DNA of 64,000 bases from positions 1,178,001 to 1,242,000 of the forward strand of contig JAKJHU010000039.1 of the NCBI GenBank assembly GCA_022316685.1. The letters run 5' to 3'. The notes beneath the pieces are model-generated. The model was not told the origin of the DNA. It did no database searches and was given only the letters and a program-made list of their open reading frames with translations. Source of the DNA: Progne subis subis (Eukaryota > Chordata > Aves > Passeriformes > Hirundinidae). Positions 29,401 to 41,195 of the stretch are shown piece by piece; within the stretch, counting starts at the first letter, position 1; each line of letters opens with the position of its first letter. Position numbers and translations under genes: made by a program.

Positions 29401-32400
29401 TCAGGTTTGTGTCTCGTGCTTCATATAATTCCTGTGCAGTGTTAGTGGGGGTTTACTAGTACACATGTGGGCAGGCACCTACGCTGCATCATGCTGTCAT
29501 GCAGTATGTGAACCACCTCTGTGTATGCTAATGCCCTAATATGGTGCACTTCAAAGCTGTGCTGAGAAATTTACTGAGCCCTAGAAACTGAGTAGCTGCA
29601 TTTTGCAGTGTTGTTCTTGGGTCTGATTTGTATCACACAAAGTGCCAAGGTGGCCCAGTCTTAGTGCAGTTTTTGTCACAGATGTGTGGAGCTGGCTTCA
29701 TTTGTGTGGAGTGATACACTGGTCATGTAATCATAACCCTTCTGGAGACTTCACACAGTAGGGTGGAAGAAGAGGGAAAAGAGTTTACTAGAAGCTGATT
29801 AGGAGAGATACTGTTCCAGTTTCCTTTTAGCAGAGTTCTGTGGTTGGGTTTACTTCATCCTTTCTGCAGCTGTTCTTCTCTGATATGACAGTTTTTCCTG
29901 AGCTAGAACCTGGGCTGTTACCAGCCTTGCCTTTTTGCCAAGGCAGTGCCTGTTCTAGGATTTGTCAGAGAAGAACCAGTTTGCAATGGCTGAAGGATCC
30001 TGCTGTGATAAAGGTGGAGTGTTATCCTGAGGATCAATGAGGCTCCTACTTTGGTGGCCAATTTATTTTGTGTAGATTAAAGGGTGCCTCTGAATGAAAC
30101 GTGTACTTTCCACAGATGCTGTCGGCAGGTTGCAGGACAGGAGAGCGTTTGGAAACTCTGGACAGGTGAAGGCTGATTACTGCTAATTGTGGCCTCTGCA
30201 GATGTCATTTGTCCTGGATACTATTCAGCCCCAGGGCTGTAAAAAGCACTGTTGCCCTCCAGACTGTACCTGCGGGGCATTAGCAGATTAGCAGGTTTGC
30301 AGAGGAGAGGCAGTACCTGCAGGCAGACGCAGGCGCAGTCACAGCACGTGTGTGTGTCTGTGTAATGTGTGGAAAGGGCAGTTCTTGGCCTCTGGCTGTG
30401 TAACTATCACTGATTGACTGCGCTGTCTCTGGACACGCTCAGCAGGTGTATATACCCTGTTTGAGGATTAGGGACAAAGCCAGCACTGGCAGTGTTATGC
30501 AGCTTTAAAATAGCCTGTCAGAGGATTAATGAATTCTGGCCCATGGCTTCTTCCTGTGCATTTTAGTAAGTATAGTACTGTTTAATAACCTAGCAAAGAC
30601 TAGCATGGAAAAAAACCCAAACAGCCCAATGGCCTGAAGCCACTGCACTCCTTAAAGCTATAAATTCTGACATGGGAATGTATCCAAACGGACTTTTACT
30701 GCTAACAACTGTTTGTCCTGTGCGTTTTATTTTTTATGAAAAGCATCTTATCTCTTCTCTTCAGGGGAAATCTTTAACTGCTGCCATGAGACTGAGATAG
30801 ATGAAGTTGGAATGGTGGGGGAAGGGGTTTTTTTCTTTGCTTGTCAGTCTTGTCAGCAAGTGTTTGATTTTCTTTTTGTAGGGAGTTTCAAGGCAGCTGA
30901 TAGTGGGAAGATTCTCAAGCGCTTTTCAGAGAATGAAAAGGAGTGTTTTGAGCGATTGATGAAAGACCCACTACGCTCCTGTGTCCCTTGCTTCCATGGT
31001 GTGGTGGAGAGAGATGGCGAGAGCTACATCCAGCTGGATGACTTGCTTACTGATTTTGAAGGGCCAAGTGTGATGGACTGCAAGATGGGGATCAGGTAGG
31101 GTGAATGAAAGAGAATGTGTTTTCTCTGCATTTGAAAAGGAAGGGGGAGATGTGGTCATGCTCATGTCCAGTCACCTTGGACAACCTGAGGACAGTATGT
31201 CCCATTATTGCCAGTTTGTACATGGATTCTGGAAACTAACTGATCTATAGCTTCAAAAACTACCCACTATCCAGAGATTTTCAGGGGTGATTTAAGACAA
31301 AATTTCTCTCTCTACAGGGGCCTAATAATACATGTGAAAAAATGACGTGATTTATTCACTGCCAGTTCATTGAATCTATGTGTATGCAGTGATTCAGAAA
31401 GCTTCACAAAATAAAATTTCCATCTCCCAGTGCAGATGATTGAATTACATGCAGTGTGAAAGCCCATTTCCAATGCTTGAATGTGTCTTTGTTGGTATGG
31501 ATCTCTTCTTTAGAGAGCTGACCATTTGCTCAGGATTGACCTGTGTTTTTTCCTACTCTGACATCTTGAGGTGTCACCATCTCTTTCTTCTCCAGTTTCT
31601 CGCTTTTTTTTTCCATTCATTGTCTGTGATTAAGATGAAAACATAAAAAATACTATCTATGCATAACAAAGATTTTTTTGAGATCCTGGAGTAAGGTAAC
31701 GGTAGAGAGAAGTATGAGCTGTCATAGTAATCTTTTGGATGTCAGCTCAGATGCTCAAGAGTTATTGTCATAAGTTAGTTACTCTACTTACAGGAATGCA
31801 GATATGCCTTTTTAAATAGATGCAAAATTTTAAATCAATTAGGAAAATGTATGTTCAGAAGAAAGAGGAGAAGGATTTGCAACAGTACAGATTTTGTTGA
31901 AAGTGGGTGACATTCTTGCAGTGAATGACATCATCTCCTAAATGCCATCCTGGTTTGTTATGCTGTGATGAAGAAAGTTAATTTCAGGCACTTGACAAAG
32001 CGCAAGCTTTAGGAATCCAGTGGAATGTAGAGAACATGGATAGTGCCTTTCTAATGGCTACCGGATTAACAGATTGAGTGATAAGAGCAAAATGTGGAAG
32101 TTTTGTGTCCCTTCACCTTCCTGTTCTTAGTTACCTCTTCTGCTTTGGAACTACTCTGATAATCTGCTTTACTCTTCATTTTTTTCTATATGAAGGCTGA
32201 TTCTGTCTTTCACTGAGATGCATTAAGTAAAAAACTTAAACTTTCTGAGGTCTAAAAAAATTACGCATGACTGATGTTTTTGAGGAGAGAGACTGCAATA
32301 AGTCTTCAATAGGCCTTTTTGTTTTTGTTTTAATTTCCTTTTAAGAGATCTCTCCTAACTGTCCTCTGTATGGCACAGTGGGAATTCAGCTTCCTCCTAT

Positions 32401-35400
32401 TCTGTAACCAGGAGATGATCATAATTTGTAACAGTCAGTAAAGGTATAGTTAGAACAAGAAGTGAATTACAGTTCCTGATTCCTGGGGCTGTTTCACTAA
32501 ATATGCCTGCACAGTCATTGCTCTGTGTACTTTGGTTTCCCTGTATGCAAAACTGGGGCAATGATAAGGCTTACTTTCCTGGCTGATGTTTCTTGAGGCC
32601 GGTTTGTAAGCTGTAAAAAGGAATGTCGAGGAAGTCCTTAAGGCTGTGTTGGGGTGTGATGTTTGCAGAACATACCTGGAGGAGGAGTTGACTAAGGCGC
32701 GAGAGAAACCAAAGCTGCGTAAGGACATGTACAAGAAAATGATTGAAGTGGATCCTCTTGCTCCCACGGCTGAAGAGAATGCCCAGCATGCTGTCACCAA
32801 ACCCCGGTACATGCAGTGGAGAGAAACCATCAGCTCTAGTGCCAACCTGGGCTTCAGGATTGAAGGAATTAAGGTAATTCTTTCACCTCTGCCTGTTCCT
32901 GGAGACTGATCTTTGTTTGATGTGTTGATTAATCAAAAACCCTGTGCACATGGATAGCCAGCTTTTCCAAAGGATTATGTGAAAATGCACTAACTGAAAC
33001 CACAGAGTTCACTTTCTTGCAGTTTTAAAGCATTTATTGTAACAGAGTGTTGATGAATTTAAGCTTCAAATACACATCAGCCATCTTTGAATCAACTACA
33101 GAGACCTCACAGGAAGGACTGTAGAGGTACGCAGTGCAGATAGAATGAAAATGAGATGCTTGTAAGGAGGAATTCAGAACAGAAGTATTAACTCCCTCTG
33201 CATGCAATTACTTTTTCTATCCAGGAACTATACATATTTATTCCAAGTGAATCACAGTAAAGTGGTTTTGCTGCAGTTATGTTTATTGGCAAGGCATGTT
33301 AAAAGTGTTTGGTTTAGATACTCTTAAGATCAAGGAAACCACTTTTCCTTTTAAATACATTATGAGATCCAGTATAGATGGAACTGGAATAAAGCCAGAA
33401 CAATCCAAAATGAAATTTCTCCATCAGCCAAGTCCATCTGCTGTTCTTGATGGGATAAGTTTGTGCTCCTGTACCATTCCTAGGATATTACCTTATAGCC
33501 ACAGTAGAATCTTGGGCAATTTTCTTTCCTACCCGTTACTTACTTATCCTTTATAGAATCGTAGAATGGCCTGGGTTGGAAGGGACCTTAAAGGTCATGT
33601 AGTTCCAACCCATGTGTTGTGGGCAGGGGCACGTTCCACTAGACCAGCTCTCAGAGCTTCATACAACCTGACTTTGAACACTTCCAGGCATCCACAGCTT
33701 CTCTGGGCAACCTGTTCTAATGCCTCACCCCATTTGCAGTGAAGAATCTTTTTCTAATACCTAGTCTAAACCTACTCCCACTTTTAAAGGATCCCTTTTC
33801 CTGTCGCTGCCTGCTCTTTGAAAAAAACCCTCCCCATCTTTCTTGTAGGCTCTTCAGGTACTGGAAAAGCGCAATTAGGTCACCCCAAAGCCTTTTCTTT
33901 TCCAGGCTGAAAAATCCCAGTTCACTCAGTCTTTCCTCATGGGAGAGGTTTTCCATCCCTCTAATCAATTTGGTGGCCTCCTCTGGACTTGCTTCAACAG
34001 GTTCATGTCCATCCTGTGCTTAGGACCCCAGAGCTGGATGCAGCACTGCAGGTGGGGTCCCATGAGAGAGGAATAGAGGGGCAGAATCCCTCCCTTACCC
34101 TGTTGCCACATTGCTTTGGGTACAGTCCAGGACACAGTTGGCTTTCTGGGCTGTGGGTGCACATTGCTCGGTCATGTCAAGTCTCTCATCCACCAACATG
34201 CCCAAGTCCTTAGCAGGGCTGCTCTTGGTCTGATCATCCTCCAGCTTGGATTGATATGGGGGCTGCCCTGACCCAGGTGCAGCAGCTTGCACTTAAACTG
34301 CCTGGGGTTCCCATGGACCTACCTTTGAGCCTGCCTATGTCCCTGTGGATGGCATCCCATCCATCCTTCAGGTGTGTCAACTGCACCGCTCTGGAATCTG
34401 GATTAGTTTTGTTTTCATTTCACAATTCAAGGACATAGAAATAAGGTATAAGACAGTGATGCTGATGAACAGAGGCTCTTTAAATACCTTTCCTCTCTCC
34501 TTTGCTTTGTGTCTTCTTTCCTTATTCACAGATTGTCCTGCTGTGATACAGGAACTGGGGCTTCCAGCTCAGGCAGTGTTGGCCCCCCCTGTATGCTGTG
34601 CCACCCACTCCTGGCTGTTAGACACAGGCATCCTCATGCAGGAACTGTCTGGGTGGTAGATGAGTAGATGATCTGGCTTCAGTCCAGCCAAAACATGGGA
34701 TTCTGTCTTGCCCTTTAGCCGTGTAATGATGTTATCAATATACCTGTTTTATTCCTATACAACTTAGGTCTTTGTATGCTCCTCTGTGTAATGGAATCAG
34801 AAACCCAGATGATCTTGAGGGCTTTCATGTATGTTCTTGGAAAGATAGTTGGTGAGTGAAGATGTATGGATTTGAGTCGGGGAGGGTGACTGAGCTAAGG
34901 GAGAACAGAGGAGCTTCAGAAAAACCTCCTGGCTTGTTCTTTGTGAATTTGTTGGTTGTCAGAGGCAGGAGCAGTATGACACACAGATTGTGTAGTGTTT
35001 CCCTGTAGAACACTGCTGTAACTGTGCACAACTTGAATACTTAATCCTTGACTAAGCACAGGCAGTACTTTGGAACACATTCTCTTTTTCTCCCTGTGCT
35101 GTTAGGAGAAATGTAGGTATAATTTAAAAAAAAATTTTAGATGGAGATAAGGTGGCAGAAATGGAATTATTCTGGCAATACAGGTAGTCAGTACTCCCTA
35201 CACTGTTCCACTGAAAGTGAACTGTACATCCAGTTCTGTATTTTTGCAGAAAAGCAAAGCCATTCTGCAGGGAACCCCATTTTGGTAGGGAAGCCTGTAA
35301 GAGTCAGTGGTGCCAGCTAGTGGTTGATGGGAGTAAGGGGATGTTCTCCCTGATTGGACTGAACTCCTGGAGTTAACTGATAAGGTATGTTGGGTTTGGT

Positions 35401-38400
35401 CATTCCTGCCCTGTGGCTGCTTGAATAAGAAGCAAAAGCAAAGAAAGTGAAATCATATAAGCTCTTCTGTGAACTGACTGCTGATAAATGAGATCTGATT
35501 CACCATATGCACTCCTGAAGTAGTCGGGTACCTTTTCTCTTTGGGTTGATCCATTTCTTTTCCTTGCCTTGCTTCTGGATCTCTGAAATCAAGTCAAGTT
35601 CATTTATGGGATTTGTCACTTTTCCTCCTATCAAAAATATTTTGACATTTGGTTTCCCTACAGTTGGAACCTGTTGCTCAATATCTTGCACCTGCCTGAT
35701 TCTAAATGCACATTTCCTCTCTGGCAGAGGCTGTCTGAAGGCCAGGTATCACAAACATTTTCTCTACAATACTAAGCTAATGCCTAGGGCTGAGATTGGG
35801 ATTTCTGTGTTCCCATTCTGTCAGTGAACGTGCAGTAACTAAAAAGTTACTTTTTCCTTTGGTGCCATTCCTTTAGCTGTAGATCAGGGATAGCCATTTT
35901 CCCAGGAGGACATCAGATTTGATTCATATATCTTTGTGAATCCATGAAGTTAACCCAGAGCCCTCCAGGGAAGTCTGCAGAGGGCTTTGAGCAAGACCCC
36001 ATGGTTTAAAATGGGTAGCACTATTTTATGGAGCTATGACAGCTGCCCTCCAGTGAGCCATATCACTGTCACATCTAATGAGAAGTGTTGCAACTGGCCC
36101 ATGAGCTGCACTGTGTGACAGACTACTCTGCTGTGCAGGAGTGTATGGGGAGTCCTTAGCAAAGGTGTGACTTCAGGGAGTGAGCTAGGCAAGTGCCTCC
36201 TGAGGATCAAGTGCATCCAGAGCTGTTGCAGAGCCCTGGTTTAGAATACTGGGGTGAGGCCATTCAAACACTGGTTGTTGTTTACAACAAGTAAAGACAG
36301 GCAGTAATTATGTTTCCTGCCAACCACTGGAAAGGAGCAAAATCATAAAAGTGTTTGTCAGCCACAGCCAGCAACTAGTTTGTCCAGACACAAACAGTTA
36401 GGAAGGGAGCACCAAGCAGCTGTTCCAGACATTGCTCTGTAATCTGCAGCATAGGGAGGAATTATTTTTAAAACAACCTTACTCCAGTGAAGAGGTATGA
36501 GATGAAAATTCCAGATTTCTGTGTGCTGTTGAGTATTATGACACATCAGATCAGATGGCTTCTAACTTTCACTGCCTACTGGCTGAACTGCTCTGGCATA
36601 ACTTGCGCGTCTCATCAGGCTGGCGTGCCGCACTTGTATCTGTCCAACAGCCTTGCAATAAAATTCTCTTGCATGAGAGGTCTGGAGTTGTAGCATTACT
36701 GAATTTTTTCATGTATCCATTAGAAGCCAAGTTCGGCTGTGGATTAAATAGTGTTTCACCTGCTGGGACTGGACCTGAATTTGTCATTTTGGTGCAGTGA
36801 TTTAACATGTCGGAGACAGCATATTTTATTGACTTGCTGATTTACTCACAATGAAAATGAGGGATTGGACTTAAACAATGGAGAGGAAAACAGTTTGATA
36901 ATCCTGCAGGCTTTTAGTGGATTTTTGTTACCAACTGTAGTAACTGCTGTATTTTACATGTATATCCTAAAATCTCCTATTCCTGTCTCTTGAAGCAACA
37001 GGGGTGCTCTTGGAGGCATGGATATTCATATAGTCTATGTTTACAGATGACTCCAATTCATGTACTGCTCTTATGTACTTGCAGCTCCAGAGGCACATAA
37101 AAATACTATTTTTTTAAGTAGAAGGACGCTTCTATACTGAATCTTACCGCTAGCACAAAAATACTCTGAATTTCTCCAGGACACACTTGGAACAAGTATA
37201 CCTGCACTGTCCTTTGCCAAAATTCACTCACCTGCTTTGTCACTGCTAGTATTGCAAATCCCAGGTTGTTCCTGTCTGCAACAGATTTCTGTTCTGTGAC
37301 TTCTGGGTCCCATTATATGTTCAAAGGTATATTTGGAACTGAATCCTAACTGTGATTCTTTAATTTCCCATTGTAAAACAGAAACAACAACAGAGAACCC
37401 AAATAACAACAAAAAATCCTCACCAAAACCCCAAAGAAACCCTCATACTAAAAGGACTGGTAAAACTGGGTTTGGAAATGTTTCCTCACACCCTCAACCA
37501 GGATTTCACTTGCTAGACAAGAGTACAACCAAAGAGGTCTCTGTGGTTTGCCCCAGTGAACTTTGCAGTGCTAGTGCTGTGAGAAAACCCTTTTTTCAAG
37601 CTGGTAATATCATGAATTCTTTTTTTTTTTTTTTTTTTTATAATTTGTACTCAACATGAAATTACCTGCCAGTGCCATTTAAAGCTACCGTATGAGCTTT
37701 TTTATCTCTTCAGTTCTCTTCCTGTTCAGCTACTTACTTTCATCTGGTTATCAGGGGCTGAGCTGTTGCTGGTTCAAGAGGATTGAGTGATGAGAGGAAC
37801 GATATGTGTGCAGTATAAATAATCTCTCTCTGTGTGCGGTTTTGTGCAGAAGGCGGATGGAACATGTAATACAAACTTCAAAACTACGAAGACACAGGAG
37901 CAAGTTCTACAGGTTTTTGTGGAATTCATTGAGGGCAACACAACTATTCTGGTGAGTCTGAGCTCTTCAGGTGCACTGATCTTGGACCATTGCTCTTGCT
38001 TTAGGGCCGTGCTTTCTTTGGTACAGGAAATAGGAACTAGAATACCAAGTGCTTTTGACTTGAACTTGCTCTCAGAAGAGGGGATGGACATGGGGCCTTG
38101 GTGGGTTGTGACAAGTTGACTGAGGCCAGTTTTGTCAGCTCTTGCCATTAGTTGACCCCAAATGCCTCATGCTATCAAAATGTCATTCAAACTAAGTAAC
38201 TTATGGCTTGCCATCAGCTTCAACCATAGTTGTTAGATGCATTAGATGGGTGATATCTAAGCAAGGATTGTGTTGGCAGGAAAACCTGTGATTTGGGAAT
38301 TCAGTCTGGAGAGGATAAAACCAGAGTGTGGAGGCAGGAAGTGAGATTGGTGACTAGCTGTGCTCCCATGTGTGAAACTCATCTCAAAGAGTAATTCATG

Positions 38401-40135
38401 GGTAGCACAGCAGGCATAACACATCTCTTTGGAACTTCCAAGGATGATGTAATGTTTTGCTGCAGTGTGGAAACCCTTATGAAGGCAGATTAGCCCTTCA
38501 GGAGGAGTGTGCTTGGTAGCTCAAGGCAGCATTAAAAATCTGCCCTAGAGCTTTATAGAGTAGGTCTTGATGCTTTCTATCCCCCATCTGCCTCCACCAT
38601 GGTTGGAGCTCCTTGTTTCTCTAACACAATTTCTTTCTTTTCACTTTGGGGGACTGGAAGGTTTTTAATTCCTTGGAAACTTTTTCTCTTTATTAAAAAG
38701 AAAAAAAAACAAAAACAAAACAGATGCAGAAAGCCTCATGACATCCAAATCAAGACAGATAAATATGCTTGGTGTAACACATGCAGCAGATGAACTCTGT
38801 TAATTTACTCTGAAAGCTTGAAATGTATTTTCAGATTGACTTTCATGTGGTGAAACTGTTGTTTTGGAGGACCTCTAGCCTAAAATTAATATGGTCTCTT
38901 AATTATAATGACTCCTGTAAATATATTATTCAGTTTTCAATAAAATGTTTATGGGTTGTTTTGGGTTTTTTTCTCTTCTTCCTCCAGAAAAAATACCTCA
39001 AACGTCTGCAGGAAATTAATGTCATTCTTGAATCCTCAGACTTCTTCAAGCGACATGAGGTGAGCAACGAGTGTAGAGCTGTGGAGGTGCATTGCTTCTT
39101 TGTTTGGTCATTCAGGTGTACTTCAGAACAGCCTGCTGTATCAGTAGAGGGGAGTTTTGTGGAAGAAAGCTAATGCATGTTGACAACACAGATACCACAA
39201 TGATACAGAAGATTAAACTACTTGGGGAATAATAAATCTTCCTGTCTTTATGACATCCCAGCACTTACAGCTCTGGGCCACTGCATGGAATAGTTTGTTA
39301 GTACCAGTTTCCTATGATTTCTCTAACCTTGATGTGCTCCAGTGGGAATATCTACAAGGGAATGGCAACGTGGAAGTTTGCATTTGATACAGTAGCATTG
39401 AATTGTAGTTTGACAATGAAGGCTCTATTAGTTATAATGGATTTATGTTGAAATACCATTTAATTCTGCTGTCTGTGTTCTCTGTGTGCTTTGCTGCGCA
39501 AAAGGCATCATTAGCATTGTAATTTCTGCTTGTTAACAGCTCGATTTTGATATTAGACATTTTATCTTGTTGATGTTCTCTTATCAGTTGAGAGTTTTTT
39601 GTTAATCATGGGCCCTGATCTGTTTTTGAAAGGAGTTACTGGCCTTTGCTGAATTGCTCAAATTGAGACCTGATGCTAAGTAAGATGAAGAGTTGTTTTT
39701 CTTCCTGTTTTCTACTGTGTCCCATTTCTTATCTACCCTCCCATTTGTACCTTACTGATTGATATGGTTATGCAAATGGGGCATCTAAATCATCAATATA
39801 TAAGTGCAGCCTAAAAGTCTGTTGAGTCACAAGTGAGCTGAGGAGATCATCTTCTTAGCAGGAAGTGTTAATTGGTTGGGGAGGGAGATGAAGGTGTATT
39901 TTTAACTACATTGTGTCAATCTGTCTTCCAGGTCGTAGGAAGTTCACTACTTTTTGTACATGATGGCAGTGGAAATGCCAATGTGTGGCTGATCGATTTT
40001 GGAAAGACCACCCTTCTTCCGGATGGGCAGACACTGGATCACAGGATCCCCTGGCAAGAAGGCAACAGGGAGGATGGGTACTTGTTGGGATTGGACAATT
40101 TGATTGGCATCTTGGAAAGTATCACTGAAAGATGA
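4722..40135 (+). CDS. ITPKA: Inositol-1,4,5-trisphosphate 3-kinase A (7 coding exons)
   Basis: Join of 4722-5162, 28659-28755, 30882-31095, 32669-32873, 37850-37951, 38988-39059 and 39932-40135: 1335 nt, 444 residues plus TGA, close to the 461 of the human protein. All introns are GT-AG and the phases agree throughout. The enzyme phosphorylates Ins(1,4,5)P3 at the 3-position using ATP, shaping calcium signals, and binds F-actin in dendritic spines. Residues 20-40 match the conserved N-terminal actin-binding segment; 61-71 hold the conserved [10 protein letters not shown] stretch; 104-128 are Ser/acid-rich. The calmodulin-binding helix is at about 151-168 with its Trp at 151. The kinase signature PxxxDxKxG is at 241-249, SSLL at 381-384 and the metal-binding IDF at 398-400. 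ATG 4722 has a strong Kozak context; an in-frame ATG at 4659 would add 21 unsupported residues. The N-terminus and the LTK neighbour favour ITPKA over ITPKB or ITPKC. Confidence 0.96.
12884..13112 (+). repeat. SINE-like dispersed repeat, copy A
   Basis: This segment is alignable with the reverse complement of 14345-14628. Shared blocks include GGAGGTGAGCTTGA (12964-12977), GGCTCAGCTGT followed by ACCAGGCAGCTGT, a central divergent part, and the end AGCACA-ACTTTGG-A-TGGAGGAA. The start, GATCAGTGGAGCTCAGCTC, resembles a tRNA-type A box. The family is unknown to me; a tRNA-derived SINE is a guess. Confidence 0.5.
14345..14628 (-). repeat. SINE-like dispersed repeat, copy B (inverted)
   Basis: Reverse-strand relative of 12884-13112, about 1.3 kb away. 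Read on the minus strand it begins GGGATCAGTGTAGCTCAGC, close to a tRNA gene head with an A-box-like TAGCTCAGC, and contains GGAGGTGAGCTTGAAGAGG and CACCAGGCAGCTGTGAA. It is longer in the middle than copy A. In the intron transcript the two copies could pair as a long imperfect duplex. Confidence 0.5.
15101..15130. repeat. TGTA microsatellite
   Basis: Five TGTA units at 15101-15120 followed by one interrupted unit, in ITPKA intron 1. Confidence 0.9.
22441..23030 (+). mobile_element. CR1 LINE fragment, 3' part, plus strand
   Basis: Typical 5'-truncated CR1. It keeps the decayed end of the reverse-transcriptase frame (for example the GTCCAGAGAAGGGCTTTGAAGAGG region and the TGGACCAAATGACC segment) and the CR1 3' end with CCTTCCAACCT and CATTCTGTGA at 23021-23030. 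The frame is broken by stops, so it cannot code. Confidence 0.9.
28659..28755 (+). CDS. ITPKA: ITPKA coding exon 2 (calmodulin-binding helix)
   Basis: It encodes residues 148-180 (the last codon split 1+2), including the [18 protein letters not shown] stretch, the calmodulin-binding segment of IP3 3-kinases. Acceptor TTTTCCAG, donor GTGAGA. Confidence 0.96.
30882..31095 (+). CDS. ITPKA: ITPKA coding exon 3 (start of the catalytic domain)
   Basis: It encodes residues 180-251 and ends after the family signature P241xxxD245xK247xG249. Acceptor TTTTTGTAG, donor GTAGGG; the Arg codon is split 2+1 with exon 4. Confidence 0.97.
32669..32873 (+). CDS. ITPKA: ITPKA coding exon 4 (inositol-phosphate-binding part)
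   Basis: It encodes residues 252-319, starting [12 protein letters not shown] and holding KPRYMQWRE and LGFRIEGIK, all highly conserved in the inositol polyphosphate kinase family. Acceptor TTTGCAG, donor GTAATT, phase 0 at the end. Confidence 0.97.
32874..37849 (+). other. ITPKA: ITPKA intron 4
   Basis: A 5.0-kb intron. It contains a minus-strand CR1 copy (33553-34400), an A-rich stretch near 37380-37450 and a run of about 20 T at 37620-37639. No other gene is evident. Confidence 0.85.
33553..34400 (-). mobile_element. CR1 LINE fragment, minus strand
   Basis: On the plus strand it begins ATAGAATCGTAGAATGG, the reverse complement of a CR1 3' terminus, followed by the typical TTGGAAGGGACC and later the CCTCTGGACTTGCTTCAACA motif. 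About 0.85 kb, 5' truncated and full of stops. It lies antisense in ITPKA intron 4. Confidence 0.92.
37850..37951 (+). CDS. ITPKA: ITPKA coding exon 5
   Basis: It encodes residues 320-353 ([20 protein letters not shown] onward). Phase 0 at both ends, acceptor TTTGTGCAG, donor GTGAGT. It aligns with the human KADGSCSTDFKTTRSREQVL segment. Confidence 0.96.
38988..39059 (+). CDS. ITPKA: ITPKA coding exon 6
   Basis: It encodes residues 354-377 ([20 protein letters not shown] and then KRHE). Phase 0 at both ends, pyrimidine-rich acceptor CTTCCTCCAG, donor GTGAGC. Confidence 0.96.
39932..40135 (+). CDS. ITPKA: ITPKA coding exon 7 and stop
   Basis: It encodes residues 378-444, ending GILESITER then TGA at 40133-40135. 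It contains SSLL (381-384) and WLIDFGKTT with the metal-binding Asp399. The C-terminal [17 protein letters not shown] is almost identical to human. Confidence 0.97.
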   Translation, partial: VVGSSLLFVHDGSGNANVWLIDFGKTTLLPDGQTLDHRIPWQEGNREDGYLLGLDNLIGILESITER

Positions 40136-41195
40136 GTTGAGAAAGGCACCAAACTTGCAGGGCTTCTCTGTAACTTTCTGCTTTACTGAAGTAGAAGGAA
40201 ACTCAGTTAGAAGGAAACCTTTAACTCCAAACTCCTGAGGTCGTCAGTGCAGGGGGAGCTGCATCCAGAACCCAGCAGTCAGTGATCAAAGCTACTTTGC
40301 ATCAGCCCTCTGTGAACCTAAATGAATCACTCCAGATTGGTCTGTATTGCACCAGATGAACTTGAGACTGGTCTTCAGAGAATGAAGATGTCCATACTCG
40401 GGAATCACACCAGCATGAGTCAAGAGGTTTGTGTGGTAAACCAGAATGATTATGATTTCTGGCAAAAAGGGACTCCATATTACTTCTTAGAGAACCAGGA
40501 CAAATGCTTGGGAACTCAGGGCAGGAAAAATGACTTTTCAGGGAACTGCATAGTTTGGAAACCAGTTTGGTTTTTTTTTTTTCCTCTCTAATTCCAAGTC
40601 CTCTTGCTACTGTGTACACTGTAAGTTGGACCAACAACTTCTGCTGCATTATGTTACAGTGTGAGCAAGGTGCAAATGGGTGATAATCACAAGAAACTGG
40701 GAGCAAAAAGGAACAGCAGTTTGTAGTGGCTTGATGTGGCTAACTGCTGTTGGCTACAATTTGTCCCCTTCCCTACCCTAGCCTTGCTTCCATCCGAGAA
40801 CGGCCTTGCCTTTTCTGTAGCCGCTCAGGAGATTACAAATACTCTAGGGAGAAAATAGCAACCTATTGTCTCCAAAAACATTTGACTTTCCAACTGGGTG
40901 GGCTGCTGGATTGTTACTAAGTTGGAGAGTTGGGCCTCTTGCAGCTGAACTGCTCTGAAAATCACTAATGATCTTTCACAAACTGGTCAGGGAACTAAGT
41001 TTTTTTCCCCAAGACTTGTTTATTTTTGAGGATAAATCCCCTATACATATGCACACACCAGTAGTCAGCAAACCAGTGTGATCTCTTAAGATCATGGTTT
41101 GACTGTCTCCTAATGCACGTGACTTCTTGGCCATGTTGCTGTTCTCAGATATGACGCTGCCACTTACACAAATAAAATGGCACAGCAATCAGGGA
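40136..41195 (+). other. ITPKA: Probable ITPKA 3' UTR
   Basis: The first canonical AATAAA after the stop is at 41171-41176, giving a 3' UTR of about 1.05 kb. Further AATAAA motifs occur at 41757-41762 and about 41780, so longer forms are possible. RNA data would be needed to fix the end. Confidence 0.55.
41171..41176 (+). terminator. ITPKA: Candidate ITPKA polyadenylation signal
   Basis: AATAAA, the first after the ITPKA stop codon, followed within 50 bases by GT/T-containing sequence. Confidence 0.5.
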